A stretch of DNA of 64,000 nucleotides from Babylonia areolata (GCF_041734735.1 NC_134905.1:10958214-11022213), one strand, 5' to 3'. Shown: positions 11,000 through 23,329, numbered from the stretch's first letter. Numbers and translations are program-made. Notes: generated by a model from the letters alone, not told the origin.

Positions 11000-11083
11000 G
11001 TGTTCTTCTCCTCTGTACGGTCAGGGTCCTCCTGCCAGATATACTTCATGACACTCAGTAAGCCAGGCCTGGCCAACTGGTAA
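11000..11083 (+). CDS. MAP4K4: Misshapen/NIK-type kinase, last coding exon
   Basis: Acceptor GTGTTTCCAG at 10990-10999; stop codon TAA at 11081-11083. Encodes VFFSSVRSGSSCQIYFMTLS then KPGLANW and stop, matching the vertebrate C-terminus [20 protein letters not shown] and a final Trp. It therefore gives the true end of the protein. The 3' UTR follows. Confidence 0.96.
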   Translation: MFFSSVRSGSSCQIYFMTLSKPGLANW

Positions 11084-11938
11084 ACAGCACAGCACAGCAC
11101 AGCCACCATTGGCTGAACTTGCCCTCCACCCCCCTTGAGCACCAGCCAGGCTGTGGAGGGAACAACAGACAGCACACCAACATGGACCTCTCCTCTTCTC
11201 TCCCCCCTCACGTTGGGAGTCCTGTGCTTTGGTCTGTGCTGCCTTCTTTCCACTGTACTCAACTCTTCTTTTTCTTCTCTTTCTCTTTTCCTCTTTCTTT
11301 CCTCATTTTTCTCTTTCTTTCTGTCTCTTTCATTTTCTGCCTGGTGTTCTGTCCTATCTCTGTTCTTGACTGTAATCTCAAAAAGACAATGAGGCCAGCT
11401 TCATTGGGGTAGGGTTTTGTCTTGACTGATTCAGAATGTACATACATACTCTTTTCATGCATGTGTACATCTATAGACACATGATGAAGTAGGAGTTATG
11501 AGACTGGTGCATCTTGCTGAGAGAGGGAGAATTTCCGTGGCATGAAGGACTCCATGAGGGAAGGAAAACAAGACAAGACTGAGAAACAAAGGAAAGTTTT
11601 CTGAACACTGCAGGTGAGGTGCTGTCATCCATCCAGCTTCCTTCTCCTCCATTCTCCTCCTGTGGTGTGGAACAGTATCTTCACCACCTGTACCTGAAGT
11701 GAAGGGGGAACAAACAAAAAAAAAAAAAAGGAATGGATTGTGTGTGTGTGTGTGTGTTTAGGGAGTGGAGGCATGTTGGTGTGGGGATGTGTAGAGGACT
11801 TGTATACCAGTCTGGTTTTATTTCTTTGTCTCTGTTGTCCTGTTTTCAGTGTGTTGCAGCTCTGTGTGCCAGGCTGCACAGAGCCTGAGGACTGTGTTTC
11901 TGATGCCGTGTTTGAAACCCCCTACCCCCCCAATGAAA

Positions 11939-11944
11939 ATTAAA
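11939..11944 (+). promoter_or_regulatory. candidate proximal poly(A) signal ATTAAA
   Basis: First canonical-variant hexamer noticed after the kinase stop codon, about 0.86 kb downstream. Other AATAAA hexamers exist further on (for example 16738 and 20671), so use of this site is a guess. Confidence 0.3.
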
Positions 11945-12510
11945 AAACGGTCACGAAACCAAGCCTAACTATTCATATGGTCTTATTAGCGCACAAGAGA
12001 AAGATTAACGCCTCATTCTCTTTGGACCTGCTCACATGAATGAACACTGTTTCCAACAGTCAGGAAAACATATTGTTATCTTGATGGTGTGCATTGATAT
12101 AGCCTGAATGTAAACTGAGATACAGATATTTTTAGTGGATGTGACCAACAACATGTGTCCCATCAAAAGGGCTTTAGTGAGACAATGTAGGAAAACGGTA
12201 AATGCCTGTGCAAGTCATTTCCCTTCTTCAGGTTTATATTTTGTTTTTATTTTTCTCTCTGCTATTATTTTATTAGTTGAAAAGAAATCTTCATAATGAA
12301 AAAAAAAAAGAATTGAAGGCTGAGATGAGATTTGAAGAAGTTCTGGAAGAAATTGTAAGTGTTTGGTGTGCATTTGTAAAAGCATGCATTTGTATGAAGA
12401 GTTGAATTGTGTTTGTATCATGCAGTATCATTTTCAAATGAGAGGAAAGAGAACCAAATAGGGTTACTTTTGCCACAGACTTTTATGACTTGTGTCTGTT
12501 TAGCTAGTTG

Positions 12511-12588
12511 AGTGCCCATAAGACGTCACCTGACGTCCTGCAAAAAGTGTTGCCATAGTGCCTATAAGACGTCCACTGACGTCCTGCA
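12511..12588. repeat. 32-bp imperfect direct repeat carrying GACGTC palindromes
   Basis: Two copies, 12511-12542 and 12557-12588, of a unit AGTGCC(C/T)ATAAGACGTC followed by four variable bases and GACGTCCTGCA. Each copy has two GACGTC hexamers (each self-complementary), so the site can form small hairpins. Its function is unknown; it may be the end of a DNA transposon. Confidence 0.6.
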
Positions 12589-13450
12589 TGTATTTTGACT
12601 TTTCCTTCATCGGATTTAGGTACAATGAAGATAAAAAGACTTTGAATGGTTAGTTTAATGTGTCTGTAGTATAAGTATACCATTTAAGTGAGCATTTGTC
12701 AGGTGGAAGACCCCTTTTTTCTCAATAATGACTTGCTAACTGGCCACTTGAAGCATTCATGTAAAAAGGGTTTGCCTCACATGCCAAAAAGGCATTGGAA
12801 ATTTCATTAAGTGAAGACTGTGGTCCCATTCAGTGGGTTTACACAACCTTGCAAGCTGTTCTGATGATTATGTGCAAGTATAATGATGGGAGATGAATCT
12901 GTCTTGTCTTAAGATTCATTTGAACTTGAAGGTGATGACAGTGATAGTGACGAAACTGCCAAGAACATCTGACTCTTTCTTCACTCCATCTGTCCAATCA
13001 GACATCGTTTCTGAGCAAGTGATGATGACTGACAGTGAGGGCACAGTACTTTCAAGTAATTTGAGAAGAGGGGGAGGAGAGATAGAGGAGTGGTGCAAGA
13101 CAATAGGTTGATGGCCAGATAGTGGGTGTGGTAAGTGGCATTGCCTAGCTGTCACTTTACCATTTTTGTACAGTGAGCTAGTGGTGGGAATGGCGGCAGC
13201 CAGTAATCCTTGATTTTTCTTTCTTTTTTTTTTTTGTCTCTTGCCTTGAAGGTTGTTTTTCTCAAATGAGAAACATCATCATTTCCAGAATTTTTCACAG
13301 ATCATAAATACCACTGTAGAAGAAATATAGCATTAACACATTAAACTGTAGCAGGGTACTACAGCAGCAATTGATTTGCAAGGGCATTTCTATTTCAGTA
13401 CATATAAAGAAGATATATATATATAAAACAACAACAACCAAAAACAGCAA

Positions 13451-13452
<2 letters not shown>

Positions 13453-13482
<30 letters not shown>
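13453..13482. repeat. TA dinucleotide microsatellite
   Basis: About 15 TA units. Confidence 0.9.
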
Positions 13483-13485
<3 letters not shown>

Positions 13486-13489
13486 AACT

Positions 13490-14600
13490 CAGCAACAACA
13501 ACAAAAACAAAAACACAATTAGAAAAAACAAGCGGTTCATCACACAGTCAACAATACTGAGAAAGTATCATGGCCAAAGGAAGGAAAAAGAATTGACATA
13601 TCTGAAAACTACTATTTATAATGTACATACATGTATATAAAAGAATATTTTAAAAAAAACACCAGACAACACAACTAGAAAAAACAACAAGCGATTATAC
13701 AGTCAACAATACTGAGAATGTATCATGGCCAAAGGAAGGAAAAAGAAGAATTGACCTATCTAAAAACCAGTATTTATAATATACATACATGTATAAGTAT
13801 ACACACATACATATATTTTCATGGACAGCCATGTTTTTTTATTCTTCAGTAGCAGTATAAGTTGTGACAAGTGTGTAGAGGTATTCTTGATTTTTTATTC
13901 ATATGGAAGCCACTCTGTTTTAAAACTATGGATGTTCATTGCCATTCTTGCATTGTGTTCTTCTGTTTTGTTACGTGAATGCAGTTATATCCGGTATGCA
14001 ATTTCCAAATTTACATTAAAAGATATACATTTTTCCAAGGAAAAATAAATCAAATACTTGGTCAGTACATGTACTTTAATCAGTTCTAAATAATACAATA
14101 TGTTTGTTTAATTTCATTTTTAAACATACTACACGTTTTGCTTTCAGTAATTCTTCTAAGTTTTTCCAGAATTGTGAGAAATGCTGCACCCCCAGAATAT
14201 ATGTACAGTACTATCTTCCTCTACCATGCAGAAATCGCAGTACCAGTAGTTATTATCTTTGATTCCCATTTCTTTTAGAACAGTATTTGTTCCGAGAATT
14301 CTATGTATAATGCGCAACTGAAGCCATTTTAGTTTAACATCTTGTGGTTTTTTTTAGTTTGTTGAATACTTTTCCCATTAAATATATTCTCCCAGTTTTT
14401 CATTCCACTTTACACAAGAGTTTGGAAATGATCCACAATTTTCTTGAAATGCAGGGTTGACAGATGATAGATTGTAATCACATGTTATTGACTTTTTCAT
14501 GCATTTTGTCCCTTATCAGTTGACCAATTTACTTGTAGAGGAGACAAAGCGGATGCACAGCTGTCACTTGTCAGACCAGTTATAATGAGGGACTGTATTA
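13490..14600 (-). mobile_element. L1/Tx1-like LINE 3' fragment
   Basis: On the - strand, roughly 14350-14140 reads KLKWLQLRIIHRILGTNTVL then KEMGIKDNNYWYCDFCMVEE and DSTVHIFWGC. This is the conserved C-terminal region (Cys/His motif CxFC...H..W.C) of L1/Tx1-type ORF2, also seen at 50.4-50.9 kb. Upstream frames are broken. The 3' part contains a direct duplication of about 130 bp (about 13514-13642 and 13667-13800; shared core CAGTCAACAATACTGAGAA). Boundaries are approximate. Confidence 0.6.
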
Positions 14601-14627
14601 AGACAGAATTTATTTTGCCTTGAGGCA

Positions 14628-15850
14628 AGTTACCCTTTGCATGCTAGGGGCCCATGGATACAGTTTACCTTCAAGTTGAAGTTATCTTGTTATGCAAGAC
14701 ACACATGGTGCACTCGGGCAGCTAATCCATCATCTAGATTTAAAAAATCCCAGGGATTCCCTTCTGTGCAAACTCTGTTACTTCTTTCCGAACTACGGTT
14801 CCTTTCGTTCCTTTCGTTTGTTCACAATGGCGGCAAACTTTGAGTGTGGGGAAAGAATTAAGAGAAGGCAACTTGAGGTAGTGGAAGAGCACAGAAAATA
14901 TTTCCACATTGTAAGTCATGTTTTACTTCTTGTATAATGCCCCAGAATATGGCCTTGTCAAAAACAAAATTAGTTGATAAGCTCAGTGTCATCAAAACTA
15001 TTGTGCGGATTTTCCCCGCTGTCCCTAAAAACATGGTCTCACCACAAAGCATGCCTGTTTTCCTTCAGCAATTAAAATGCAACAAAAGGATCTGCCATGT
15101 TTACGTCTGCTTCATGTGCTGTCATCCTTGGCAGGTAGTTAGGTCAAATTTGCCTCTGGGTTAGAAGACCCACGGGTAGACTGAAGTGTTCCTGAATACC
15201 GGATACTGCTTTCCCTCAGGCATTTTGCCTTGCCTCATGTAGATTTGCCCGCAGGTACACCTGTACTGGCAGGCATGATGGTCTCTTGAATACCCCTTTA
15301 GAAGGAAGGGACTATCATCATAGCGTTCTCTCCTTGAAAGGGGAACGCTCTTTGGTGTAAGAAAAGCTCAATGGCTCACTCTTTAAGAACATGATTGACT
15401 TTTTATACTGACCAAACCCACATGTTGGTGCTAGGACAGTTATTCACTTTCATGACAATAAGTGTTGTGATTGTTATCATGAACTCATAAGCCGTTTTAT
15501 ATTCTTTTACAGGTATAATCAGGCATTAAGGACGCTATTTCTAGCTGTATTTTGTTCGTTTCTTTTCTGGGTTTCATTCTGAGGAGGTGGAAATAGACTT
15601 TTTACCGCATAAGAACTATTACTTTCATTTTGAAATGCCTGAATGGTTATCTAGGTTCAGAATAATTGGGGGGAAAGCCTGGATTTAGAATCCACATTCA
15701 TTTTCCTTCATAAAGAATGTGTACTTTCATTCTCTATCTCCTGTAGTTTTTGTGCTAGAATTTTATGTATATTTTTATTACCCCTGAATACTCAAAATTT
15801 TCTGGCAAGGGGAGAGCACTCTTTATAAAATTCTCTGGCACTGAACTGGT
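14628..15850 (+). other. unclassified segment with exon-like start, possible TTAA element
   Basis: Begins near TTACCCTTTGCATGC and ends near GTGCCAG..AACTGGTTAA. The inverted ends match only weakly (about 10 of 17). Inside, an ATG at 14827 in a good context opens 28 codons (MAANFECGERIKRRQLEVVE...) that run to GTAAGT at 14911, like a first exon. A second open stretch at 14937-15164 has several Cys. I do not recognise either. It could be a decayed DNA transposon or a gene fragment. Confidence 0.25.
14827..14910 (+). CDS. exon-like ORF with consensus splice donor, unrecognised
   Basis: 28 codons from ATGGCGGC (favourable start context) to a consensus donor GTAAGT at 14911; charged, helix-like sequence (GERIKRRQLEVVEEHRKYF). 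No partner exon was identified and no family is recognised. It may be chance or part of a transposon. Confidence 0.2.
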
Positions 15851-16193
15851 TAAAAATACTACATGATGCTTGAATCAACAAGGATGATATTTGAGGTCTT
15901 TATTTGGGGGGGGAGGGGGGGGTGTCATAATTATCTTTCTATTGTATGAATTTTAACACTTCAAAACATGACGCAGATTCAGCATTCAATATCAACCAAT
16001 ATCCATGTTGCCATCTTGGCCAGTGGTCAGTTTGGAAATAAAGGATCAATCACAAACAACTAGCGCGCATGTGAACATAATGCAAAGAGACAAGACAGGG
16101 CTTTGTGGTTAGTGTGAGACATTAGTAGGAGACAACAGGCACGACAACACTTGATGTGTGACTGAAATGTACACTGTCACTGTGTGATGTGAA

Positions 16194-16303
16194 GAGTGCT
16201 TGGGGCCAGGAACAGTATATAGACACTGCAAGGCACACATCATGGCGCTGTACTGGGAGTGCTTGGGGCCAGGAACAGTATATAGACACTGCAAGGCACA
16301 CAC
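16194..16303. repeat. 63-bp tandem duplication (1.75 copies)
   Basis: GAGTGCTTGGGGCCAGGAAC begins at 16194 and again at 16257, and the following ACAGTATATAGACACTGCAA and AGGCACACA are kept. A local tandem duplication in non-coding DNA. Confidence 0.9.
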
Positions 16304-16519
16304 AGTACAGACAGCAGTGTAGTATCAAATGGAAAGCCAGTGCACCACACCCACCATGTGACTGTAGGACTTGACATCACACAGGGATGTTACCCCTTTG
16401 ACCTTGCATCACTGGGTTCAGCGTCCAGTAGGATACTGTGTCTGATAACTGTGGAATTCATTTGTCATTACACCGGGCACAGGGATACCCAGTTGTCTTG
16501 GGGTAAGGGGGGTTGTCTT

Positions 16520-16539
16520 GGGGGGGGGGGGGGGGGGGG
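16520..16539. repeat. homopolymer of 20 G
   Basis: Uninterrupted run of 20 G, preceded by further G blocks (16501-16512), able to form a G-quadruplex. Length may be affected by sequencing error. Confidence 0.8.
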
Positions 16540-17398
16540 TCCTGTTACTGTAACAGCACAGCTGTTGTTCACACTGATTGCTGAAGCCCGAGAGACAAGA
16601 CATGCGCAGCCGCCATGGCGTCCTTGGCTAAAAGACTTTAACTTAGCACCATAGCTAAACAGAAGACACCCATGGCTCAAGTGCTGCTGTCGTGTGTTCC
16701 CTTTGCCAGCTGCAATTAGAACTGAACTAGAATCCCACAAATAAAAATTTATTGACTGGCAGCCTTTCTTCATATCTGCTGCAAATTCATTGTTGCCAGT
16801 ATTTATTCACCATATTATGTGTGCACATGTGTTTTCTGTATTGGATGTGCGAGGAACCTGTGTGAGCATATGTGAGTGTGTCTTAAGATTGATTGGTTGT
16901 ATTTTGTTTTGCAATGCTCATGTAGTCAGCTTTATTTATTAATTTTTTTTTTTACTTTGAAGAAATCAAAGTGGTGGATGGTGTGTTGCTATGGTGAAGA
17001 TGTGTAGCATTTTGACACCTTCCCAATCTTTCCGACAATACTGTATCAATAGAGTTCTCACAATACAGATGTGTTGACATTAGTCTATCTTCTTTTGGAA
17101 ATTTTCATTGTACATCACCCAAGCAGCTTTATTTATGCATCCAAAAGGCTTTTTGTTTTCATACTTTATTCAAACAACTTTCGTTCACACTTCATTTCAG
17201 TGGTTTCATTTTTTGCTTACTTAGACACTGCATGTTTTGACCTCAGAGAGGCAGTCTATGCTACCATGCTTATTAATTTTTTTCCCTTTAAGGTTATATG
17301 AAAACATGCAAGCTTGTTAGTATCAATTGTTTTGAGTTGTTGATCTGTAAGATGTGGCATGACATTGTTAATGTGTCTTACTGACAGAAATTTCATGA

Positions 17399-17655
17399 TA
17401 TATGATTGCAGTATGTTTCGAAAGCTATTTGGTCATAGGGTATCTGTCAGATACAGCTTAATCACATATGATGCAGTGTATTTAGAAAGCCAGTTGGTCA
17501 TAGGGTATCTGTCAGATACAGCCTAATCACATATGATGCAGTGTATTTAGAAAGCCAGTTGGTCATAGGGTATCTGTCAGATACAGCCTAATCACATATG
17601 ATGCAGTGTATTTAGAAAGCCAGTTGGTCATAGGGTATCTGTCAGATACAGCCTA
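17399..17655. repeat. 65-bp tandem repeat, about four copies
   Basis: Period 65 bp, marked by GGTCATAGGGTATCTGTCAG at 17431, 17496, 17561 and 17626. The first copy is the most diverged; the last three are almost identical. Each unit holds the near-palindrome TATCTGTCAGATA. Confidence 0.92.
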
Positions 17656-19578
17656 TCACAGGAAGATGATGGTGTTTTTTCTATTGGTCACCCATAACAT
17701 AAATAGATGCAAACCTGCCAACACCTCTAGTTTCTGTGTTCCATCAGTTGATAATCATTATCAATCTGTCAATTTAATTGTTTTAAGTCACCAAAGAATA
17801 GACTGTTGTATTGAGTAAAGAAAGTGAACTGAAATGTTCAGCAAGAACATTGAGAAAAAATGTTTGAAATGTGAGCGCATTCTGACAAACCTTTTCAACT
17901 AGCTTGCCTGCTGGAGACAGCATTTCTTGGTGCCGTTAATTTCATGGCCTTGGGTCACAGAACATGTGCTGTTGGCAGGTGTGCTGATTAGCAGGCGGCC
18001 TTTTTTCTTTTCTCTTATTTAACATGATACAGTAGTCGTGAACAGGAAATGCTTTCTTTGTGTTCATTGTTAAAAAACACACAACCAAAACACCTTTTTT
18101 TTCTTCTTTGTATGTGTTTGCCAGTTTCAAGCATCATCACTTTGCTTTAAATCTTGTACAAAATAGTTGCATTTGGTTTTCTGTTCAAATGGTTTATACC
18201 TTTTCTTATGTTTTGTACAAAAAACAGTGATATCAAGTTGTTGTTGGGTTTTGTTTGTTTGTTGTTTTGTCCTTGTGATTTGTGTAACAGCACTGTCGTT
18301 TTATTTATGCAAGATACTGACCCTGATTTGTTTCTGGAGGAATTAACTACAAGACCCCATTCTACAATTTGGTGCTTATGGTGCGCTTTCCTGGTGAAAG
18401 TTTTGCACACGTCAGATAAAGAACATTTTTAGTCAAAGTGTGGTGAACGTATGCTATTGAGATGATGTTGAAATTAGACGGAGTTTGAACTATTCATTTT
18501 CAGTATAGGAGATGAGCAACTTCTAAACTTAGTTCACTGAGGTTACTTGGTGTCAGAGAGACATCCAAAACGGTTGTTTAACTGAGAGGGGAGATTGACC
18601 TCCTTGTCTTGTACCTTACAACACACCCTATCCAGCAGTGCTGCACTGAAGGATTGGGGAAAGGACAGGGAGAAGGGTTACTTGTTCCAGTCATGCCGTG
18701 AAAAGAAGAGAGAGCGTGGTGTTAAGTGTGATCGCTTGTCAGGGCATTATCTTCATTGTGCAGACTGTACAGCATATTGCTCTTCCAAATCCATACAACT
18801 TGTATTTCATTAGTAAATCATTGACACAACTCTGCATCTGTGGAGTGGAGTTTAAGAACCTGCCAGCTTTTGATCTTTAGCTGGAGTCATCCAGTGCTGG
18901 ATAGTAGTAGTGTCCATAGTAGTGTGTTGGTGTGGGTCCTGAACTGTGGGTCTGTTCCACTCAGTCAGCATGAAGACAAGAATAAAAATGGTGTTCGGTT
19001 TTAGAAACCGTTTGCAAAAAGGTGAATGGTTTTGTTTAGTAAAGAGCATGTTGAACACATTCTGGTGATGATAGAAACATCACAGCTAAGCAGAAAAGTG
19101 TAAATGTGCTTTTGCATTTCATTAAAATAAAAAACAAGTCTCTCAGTTGGGTGTGACTGCTACAGAAAAGGCCCAGGGCCATTGCTTCGATCTGTGTATA
19201 TCCAGAGAAAAAATGGGGGAGGGGGAAGGGTATGAAACTAAGGTGTGATGTTGCTGACAACAGCTGTTTTAACGCTACTGCCGATATATTTCACCACAAT
19301 AAAAACAACAAAAACTGCCACACTATTTTAACCCATTCAGATGATAAAAGGCCTGTTTCTAATCTGTCCTGTGCTGTTGGAACCAACTGTTCTTCCAAAC
19401 ATTGTGTTAGTTAGATCTGGCCGAGAGTCAGTTTGGGGTCATTTGTTGACATCTAGTGCGCTTTGAATTAAAAGCAACACAAAAACAAAAAAATGATTCA
19501 CTGCAGTCCTTGGGAGCATACCGATGTGCCTATGGCCTGATGTGCTGATACATGTTTTTTTTACACTAAACCTTGTTT

Positions 19579-19612
<34 letters not shown>

Positions 19613-20065
19613 CTGGTATATGCAGGTACAGAGACACTCCCACCCCACACAGACACACACAGATACAGATGCAGACACAGGTGTACATACACCCACACAC
19701 ATACACACACACACATACACACACACACATACATGTGCATGATCTTTGTTCCTGTCTGGCCACTTGGGCCATTCCTCACTTTGAAGAAAGAAAAAAAACA
19801 AAAACATTTCACAAGCTTTTGTGTGTTTGTGTGCTGAAATTACATCAGCCAATGATGCAATGACACACATGATGGCTGTAGCCAGTATGTTATTTGGATC
19901 TGGGATCTGTAGCCAAAGTACCAAAGATTCATCTACCAGCAGAAGATATGTTTCGTTTTACACCAGATTTTAAGCTTACAGGAAACATTGTTCTTTCTTT
20001 TGTGTGTTAATGTGCAGTTAAGAAAAAAAGTTGATATTGACCCCTGCAGGACATTGAAACATTAA
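17656..20065. other. non-coding stretch, microsatellites only
   Basis: CA tracts at 19581-19611 and 19649-19735 read as long false ORFs on the - strand. Near 18650-18770 a Cys-rich reading segment (KKRERGVKCDRLSGHYLHC) faintly resembles a piggyBac cysteine-rich tail, but there is no further support. No gene called. Confidence 0.4.
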
Positions 20066-20350
20066 TGATTCATGAAAGAAAGCATACTGTAGCCGGGTGT
20101 GTGTGTGTTGGTGGGGGGTGGGGAGTGCATTTGAAAGCCTCATTAATGAAAAAATCATTAATGATTCATGCACTGTTATTTGGGTTTTTAAACCTCTTTT
20201 TTTCTTTGTCAGCTTCCAGGGGGCTTTGACCCCCAGTGAGGTGTCAGCTTTCCATCACACCACAGGCTTTCAAATGCACCTCCCACTCCCCACCCCCCAA
20301 CCCCCACCAACACACACACACACCTGGCTACAGTATGCTTTCTTGAATCA
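20066..20350. repeat. hairpin-forming inverted repeat (foldback)
   Basis: The left arm 20066-20140 and right arm 20264-20350 are near-exact reverse complements: both contain AAGCATACTGTAGCC, then a GT tract, TTGGTGGGGG, GGGGAGTG and GCATTTGAAAGCCT. The loop is about 123 bp and holds a small GGGGG-CTTTGA-CCCCC hairpin at 20218-20233. No coding content. It may be a small foldback or MITE-type element, or a local inverted duplication. Confidence 0.9.
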
Positions 20351-20954
20351 GTCCCTCTCACTTCCCTGTAATCAGAAAGAGATACCAGTTTGATTGTATG
20401 ATTTAGATGAGTAATTTGTTCTGTTAAATATTTTTTTCTTCAGACTAGTGAATATCATGCTGAATATGGCAGTCACTTGAAGAGATGTCCTGTTCAATAT
20501 TGTACAGAGATTTTGTATGCCAGGCCTACTTTTACCATAGATTTCAGAGAGAAAGAGTGAGAGACCATGGCACACAGCACACAGCCAACCCTTAAACATT
20601 CTTTCTGTTGTTGTTTTTTCTTTTTCTTTCTGTTTTACACTGCTTGGTATATGTGCCAAACTCTTTGAAAAATAAATCCAACTTAACTGTTATTGATACT
20701 GTTCATACCCATTCTTGGACATATTAATAACGTAATATGCCATGGTGATTTGTACTGCAACAATGCTAACTTTTGTTACAAGTCCGTTTAAAGTTTTCAT
20801 CAATTTGTTTTTTGAGTTATTGTTTGTTTTTAGTTATAATCATGAAATTGGTGTTTGCTCTCATACTGCAGTGCTTTATGTTTAAGGAAATAAGTTGGCT
20901 GTATCAGTGCATTGTTAATGACAGACAGGATCAAGTGCCAGACCCAAGACTGGT
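20351..20954. other. non-coding stretch with a possible distal poly(A) signal
   Basis: AATAAA at 20671-20676 is the most conventional poly(A) hexamer in the area, but it is 9.6 kb from the kinase stop, so linkage is speculative. Nothing else recognised. Confidence 0.3.
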
Positions 20955-21687
20955 TTCAATGATAGTCACTGACATGTGTGTGTGTACACCTGAATATGTT
21001 ACTGTCTTTAGTCACTGACGTGTGTGTGTGTACACCTGAATATGTTACTGTCTTTAGTCACTGACGTGTGTGTGTACACCTGAATATGTTACTGTCTTTA
21101 GTCACTGACGTGTGTGTGTACACCTGAATATGTTACTGTCTTTAGTCACTGACGTGTGTGTGTGTACACCTGAATATGTTACTGTCTTTAGTCACTGACG
21201 TGTGTGTGTACACCTGAATATGTTACTGTCTTTAGTCACTGACGTGTGTGTGTGTACACCTGAATATGTTACGGTCTTTAGTCACTGACGTGTGTGTGTG
21301 TGTACACCTGAATATGTTACGGTCTTTAGTCACTGACGTGTGTGTGTACACCTGAATATGTTACTGTCTTTAGTCACTGACGTGTGTGTGTGTGTACACC
21401 TGAATATGTTACGGTCTTTAGTCACTGACGTGTGTGTGTACACCTGAATATGTTACTGTCTTTAGTCACTGACGTGTGTGTGTGTGTACACCTGAATATG
21501 TTACGGTCTTTAGTCACTGACGTGTGTGTGTACACCTGAATATGTTACTGTCTTTAGTCACTGACGTGTGTGTGTACACCTGAATATGTTACTGTCTTTA
21601 GTCACTGACGTGTGTGTGTACACCTGAATATGTTACTGTCTTTAGTCACTGACGTGTGTGTGTGTACACCTGAATATGTTAGTCTTT
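20955..21687. repeat. GT-containing minisatellite, 16 copies
   Basis: Sixteen copies of a 42-48 bp unit: (GT)n, ACACCTGAATATGTTAC, TGTCTTTAGTCACTGAC. Copies differ mainly in the number of GT pairs and in ACTGTC versus ACGGTC, and the variants alternate over part of the array. Unit boundaries are marked by CACCTGAATATGTTA near 20988, 21036, 21078 and so on to about 21666. Confidence 0.93.
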
Positions 21688-23243
21688 TCTGTTGGTGGAG
21701 GAACAACCTTTCTGTTGAAACATGATTCATTGTTTTAAAAAAAAGAAAAAAATCCATAATGATAATAATAGTGATATGGCGCACACTACATATAATGGGC
21801 TGTAAGTGCCTGACATGAAACAGTAGCTATACAGTAGTGCATAATAACATACATCTGCACATGAAAAAACATATGTGTATATAGAAACCAAGACAACACT
21901 TCAAATTCCAGATACGAACAATCACACACACAGGACAGACAAGAAATGCAGTACACACACACACACACACACACTGTCCACACAGTGTACAGCCACCCAC
22001 ACACATGCAGTCACTACATGATGGTTTCAGTAAAGGATAAAGTAATGTGGGTAGGAGGAGGAATGCAAACAGCTATGCTTCATTTCACCCAAAGGCTTTG
22101 AACAAGTGGGTTTTCAAGTTTGTTTTGAAAGATGATAGCATTGGGAAGTGGCAAATACACACACACACACACTATACACTCCACACACACACTCACACAA
22201 AAAATGTTACTCCAAGGGGATGCTTATGCTTGCTTTCTTGGGGGGCAAGGGGGGGGGGGATTTGGTCACTTGTTGATTGTTATTGTTATATTTCTTCAAC
22301 CACTGTCAGAACTGTGTGTTGAAAGATGGAGCAAGGGGTGTTTAGTGTGATGGTTGCTGCACCATGATGTAGATGAAGTGGGGCAGTGTGCCAAAGTACT
22401 CCATTCAGGTGTGCTTAAAACTCATTACTTTTTGGAACTACAAAAATCATCATTGTTTTAAACATAAAACGTTTCTGATTGGATGTTGCCTTTCATTTTT
22501 AGTTTAGAAAAGAAATAACCGATCATGGGAACCTTTTATTGGGGGTGGGGGTCACTTACAAGGTATTTTGTGTGGATGATTGTTTTGGACCAACTTGATT
22601 GGGCAGATGTGACATTAAAAAATATATGTGAGATAGCCAGCAGGTATAATGGATACTGGATTATGATTGCCTTCCATATCACACTAGCTTTCAGAAGTAT
22701 TTTTACTACAGGTGAAAGCCATGTTTAGAAAAACCCAGAGGTTCAGTATTAACATGAGCAGCAAAAATCAATGTTTATAACACTTCCAGTTCTGCTTGTT
22801 GGATTGGTGTTTTTTCTGTGAAGGTGTTCATTAGAACATTTGTTTCTGATTAATCACAGTGAAAACAGTTAAGAATTCAATCAGTTTGCTTACTCAAAGA
22901 GAAGCTGACATTGCAGATGAATGTCCCATACATAGAACACAAAGGTTCAGTATTAACAACATAAAAATTCACATGCAGTATAAATGCTGAAAGTTTTATT
23001 TATTGAATTGAATTTGATAGTGTGGTTGTGTAATTGCACAGAAAGTGACATGGAATCATAAGAATTAATCATAGTGTTTTTTACTTCTTTTTAACAGTCG
23101 TGCTGTACAGTCATGAGAGGATACCATAACCTTGGCATTGGGTGTGTGATTCTGTCTGCTATATGTGTGTGTGTGTGATTCTGTCTGTATTATGTGTGCA
23201 AACTCAGTCTATTGATACTTCCCATGGTTTGGTGCTCTTTGGG

Positions 23244-23329
23244 AGTTGATATCAGGTGGTTATGTGCAGAAAAGATAGAAAAGAGAAGTTGATATCAGGT
23301 GGTTATGTGCAGAAAAGATAGAAAAGAGA
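23244..23329. repeat. 43-bp tandem duplication
   Basis: AGTTGATATCAGGTGGTTAT and the following bases are repeated exactly at 23244 and 23287. Confidence 0.92.

Larger units (their letters stand above)
11084..13450 (+). other. presumed kinase 3' UTR and downstream DNA
   Basis: Follows the kinase stop codon. Holds CT-rich (11264-11340) and TG (11739-11758) tracts and a candidate poly(A) signal ATTAAA at 11939. I cannot place the true transcript end. No further coding exon is recognised. Around 12890-12990 a short acidic reading segment with GDDSDSDETAKNI resembles the N-terminal style of piggyBac transposases but has no other support. Confidence 0.4.
15851..17398. other. non-coding stretch with G-runs and a short tandem repeat
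   Basis: Includes G-rich runs (15905-15922), the 63-bp duplication described separately and a 20-G run. No credible gene was seen. Confidence 0.4.

Noticed and set aside
18595-18813. Cys-rich reading segment resembling a piggyBac tail
   Set aside because: No TTAA-flanked element with matching ends was found and the Cys spacing is poor.
19439-19924. 161-codon - strand open frame
   Set aside because: It runs through a CA microsatellite (Val-Cys repeats) with low-complexity translation.
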